A DNA stretch of 7,548 nt from Chloroflexota bacterium (lineage in GTDB: Bacteria; Chloroflexota; Anaerolineae; JACRMK01): contig JACQEC010000180.1 in assembly GCA_016200765.1 (NCBI GenBank), positions 1 to 7,548 of the forward strand, read 5' to 3'. The notes beneath the pieces are model-generated. The model had not been told where the DNA came from. It saw only the letters and a list, made by a program, of their open reading frames with translations, and searched no databases. The position numbers were made by a program, and so were the translations under genes. Positions 5,299-7,548 of this stretch are shown in pieces; position 1 is the first letter of the stretch; each line of letters starts with the position of its first letter.

Positions 5299-7548
5299 CT
5301 TACGCGGCGGCTTGCGGCCTCGCTCCGGCCGTTCCGGCGCGGTGAAGAGCGATTGCAATGTCCGGCGCGCATAGTGCTTGAAGAAGCTGAAGCGCACATC
5401 AGGCCACAGAGACTTGGCCTCGCGCTCCTCCTCTTTGCTCAACCCATCGCGCGTAAATAGCGAGCGCACGTACAATTCGGCGAGGCGGACAATCAGGCGA
5501 GCCGCCAACGGGATTTGCGCCGCGAGCCGTTCGGCGAACTCGTACGGCGTGTATGACGCTTTAGGCGGCACCCCGGCCCAGCGCGCGTACCGCTGGAGGC
5601 CTTCGTACTCCGCTTCGAGAACGGTCATGCTGGCGATGTGACGCTGCCAGCCCACCGCGGCCGCCACCAAGCCGATGACCAATGCCGCCAGCCCCAGCAA
5701 GCCGAGATAGCCCACACCCGTAAAGGCCCCTTCCAGGCCGGACAGTGGGAACAAGCCCGAACTGCTGTCGTCCTGCAGGTCAAATTCCGCCAGAAAATCC
5801 CGGTCGCGCGGGTTAGGCACATTGCCGCCGGCGACATCCGATCCGGATGCGCTATCGTCGGACGTGTTGGCGCCCTCAATCCGCTCCAGTGGCGGCTTCG
5901 AGGCTGTCGGCTCAAATTGAATCCAGCCGTAGGTCGGGAAAAAGACTTCGACCCACGTGTGCGAGTCCGATTCGCGGATGCTGTAGACATCGTTCTCGCT
6001 GTCATATTCACCCAGCGCGTAGCCGGAAGCCACACGCGCCGGAATACCAAGCAGGCGCAACATCACGGCCATCGGCGATGCGTAATAGGTGCAATAACCC
6101 TGGCGGCTGGTGAAGAGGAGATAGTCCACCACGTCGCGGTCGGGTGGCGGCGGCTGGATAAACTCGTTGTAGGTGATCTGCTCGCGCAGGTATCTTTCAA
6201 GAGCCGATGCCTTGTCGAAGTTGTTCGCGGAGTCGCGGGTGATTCGTTCGGCAAGCGTCTTGACGCGCGCGGGCATGGCCGGCACCTGTAGATAGCGGTC
6301 GGTCACCCACGTCGGATAGGGGCCGTTGGCCTTGCGCAGGGATTTGATGTCGGCTTTGCTGACGAGCGAGAGGACGGTGTATTCATCGTTGGCGCGGGTG
6401 GGGACGGCGCTATTCGCCATCGAGGCCGTCAGTGGCGCCCCGTTGTCCGTGTTGGGGTCACGGTTCAGAAGCGCCACGATGGGGCGGCTCCAGGCGATCG
6501 GCTGCGGCACTCCAAACAACTGGGAGGTTGGATAGAAGACCTTAAACGTCTGCGTCACGACCTCGCGCAGGGCGAATCCGCTATTGCTCAACCGGCTGTC
6601 GGAGGCGCGCAGGGCGGCGGACACGCTGTCGGTGTTCTCCCAACCACGCCCGGTATACTTGTCATAGACCACCGCTTCCCAATAATGCACATTGGACGTG
6701 GAAGCGCGCGCTTCCATCATCGTCGTGCTGTTCAGATGGAGCGCGCCCCCCAACTGCAAGTTTGCCCCGAAGAAGCCGGCGCCGCTGGGCTCCGGCTTAT
6801 AGTTGAGGGTCGCGAAAAGCTGCCCCCACTTTTCGCGCATGCCTTGCCACGGGCCTTCCAGACTCCGCACCGCTTCCTCGACCTGACCGTTGGTCGCCGC
6901 GGCGGGCAGTGCCTGCGCGAACAGAATCACGACGATAGAAAAGATCGCGCCGTCGCGCAGGAAATCCAGGCCGACGAGGCGGTTATAGCCGATGCGCGCG
7001 CGCTGCCACCAGCCTTCCTGCGCCGTCAGGTGCGCGCGCACAGCGTACAGCAGAGCGCAAAGGAGGTAAATGAAGAGGTAGACGTTGTGCGAGCCTTGCG
7101 CGTTGTAGATGTTGAGCACCAGCACCGCGCCGGCCGGCAGGATAACCGGCCAGGTCTCGTGGCGGCGGTAGGCGAACCAGGCCGCGAAGTAGCTGATGAG
7201 GAACAGCGCCAGCAGACATTCGATGAGAAAAACGAGGTTATCCGTGTTGGTATTGCCGACCAGCGCTTTGTTGAACCAGACGAGATAACGGCTACGCAGT
7301 TCGTCGAGTTTCTCATCCCAGGAGAGTTTGTCGGGCAGGAGCGAGCCGGCCAGAAAGGCGGCGCAGGCCACGCTAATAAGCCCGGCGGCGGGGTGCATGA
7401 ACCATCCCTTCAGCCTCGACTTCGCCCCCAACAGACCATAGAGCAAGCCGGCAATCACCGCCCACTGCCCCAGCGAGAGTCCATCGGTCCACTGCGCGGC
7501 CTCGATAGACCAGGCGACAGCCAACAACATGCCCAGAATCAGGAGCAG
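5296..7548 (-). CDS. TgpA-like membrane transglutaminase with DUF4129 domain, 5' partial
   Basis: At least 744 residues counted from an internal ATG at 7528-7530. The frame stays open to the right edge (LLLILG before that Met), within what looks like the first TM helix, so the true start is probably outside the window. Residues are numbered from that Met. Six or so TM helices lie within about 20-210. An extracytoplasmic region follows (about 210-600) containing a transglutaminase core: Cys480 in RQGYCTYYA, His524 in SDSHTWVEVFFP and Glu540 in GWIQFEPT. Another TM helix (about 604-627) precedes a cytoplasmic DUF4129-like tail (about 637-720). Cys-His-acid spacings of 44 and 16 match those I recall for Pseudomonas TgpA (404/448/464), but the acid is Glu rather than Asp. 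The substrate is unknown. Homologues usually follow MoxR ATPase and DUF58 genes, expected to the right. The stop TAG is part of the adjacent palindrome. Confidence 0.92.
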   Translation of the reverse strand: MLLILGMLLAVAWSIEAAQWTDGLSLGQWAVIAGLLYGLLGAKSRLKGWFMHPAAGLISVACAAFLAGSLLPDKLSWDEKLDELRSRYLVWFNKALVGNTNTDNLVFLIECLLALFLISYFAAWFAYRRHETWPVILPAGAVLVLNIYNAQGSHNVYLFIYLLCALLYAVRAHLTAQEGWWQRARIGYNRLVGLDFLRDGAIFSIVVILFAQALPAAATNGQVEEAVRSLEGPWQGMREKWGQLFATLNYKPEPSGAGFFGANLQLGGALHLNSTTMMEARASTSNVHYWEAVVYDKYTGRGWENTDSVSAALRASDSRLSNSGFALREVVTQTFKVFYPTSQLFGVPQPIAWSRPIVALLNRDPNTDNGAPLTASMANSAVPTRANDEYTVLSLVSKADIKSLRKANGPYPTWVTDRYLQVPAMPARVKTLAERITRDSANNFDKASALERYLREQITYNEFIQPPPPDRDVVDYLLFTSRQGYCTYYASPMAVMLRLLGIPARVASGYALGEYDSENDVYSIRESDSHTWVEVFFPTYGWIQFEPTASKPPLERIEGANTSDDSASGSDVAGGNVPNPRDRDFLAEFDLQDDSSSGLFPLSGLEGAFTGVGYLGLLGLAALVIGLVAAAVGWQRHIASMTVLEAEYEGLQRYARWAGVPPKASYTPYEFAERLAAQIPLAARLIVRLAELYVRSLFTRDGLSKEEEREAKSLWPDVRFSFFKHYARRTLQSLFTAPERPERGRKPPRK

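Overview
This GC-rich window is typical bacterial chromosome. The genes are tightly packed, with ATGA start/stop overlaps and no tRNA, rRNA, insertion sequence, integrase or CRISPR array. Gene content suggests a Chloroflexota (Anaerolineae-like) organism or a similar high-GC lineage: type III pantothenate kinase coupled to CoaBC, a Thr/Pro-rich lamin-tail surface protein, and a TgpA-like membrane transglutaminase. That assignment is inferred from gene content and style, not shown directly.

The plus strand carries one run of genes across positions 1-5217. It begins with the last 44 codons of a probable zinc metallopeptidase. A 12-TM MFS transporter follows, overlapping the peptidase stop by 4 nt. 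After an 81-nt spacer comes an RraA/HMG-aldolase family protein, then coaX (type III pantothenate kinase) and coaBC (bifunctional phosphopantothenoylcysteine synthetase/decarboxylase), again joined by a 4-nt overlap. The last gene encodes a secreted, membrane-anchored lamin-tail-domain protein, probably from a GTG start 11 nt after coaBC. CoaX and CoaBC together convert pantothenate to 4'-phosphopantetheine, the first three steps of CoA synthesis. The transporter, RraA-like protein and lamin-tail protein have no obvious biochemical link to that pathway and may simply share a transcript.

Positions 5218-5295 separate convergent genes and hold two strong inverted repeats: a 13-bp terminator-like hairpin and a perfect 26-nt palindrome. 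The minus strand from 5296 to the right edge is one large TgpA-like transglutaminase gene whose 5' end lies outside the window. Its start would normally be near DUF58 and MoxR genes, which would lie to the right.

The least expected observation is in the MFS-rraA spacer. It contains a degenerate second copy of the 3' end of the upstream peptidase gene, ending in-frame with YFVNEF-stop, against YFVDEF in the intact copy. The MFS gene is therefore bracketed by two versions of the same coding tail, which suggests a past insertion, or a duplication followed by deletion. Other points worth checking are diverged catalytic-motif residues in the CoaC half of CoaBC, a Glu in place of the catalytic Asp in the transglutaminase, and a palindrome that supplies the transglutaminase stop codon. 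I see no clearly new multi-gene system here.
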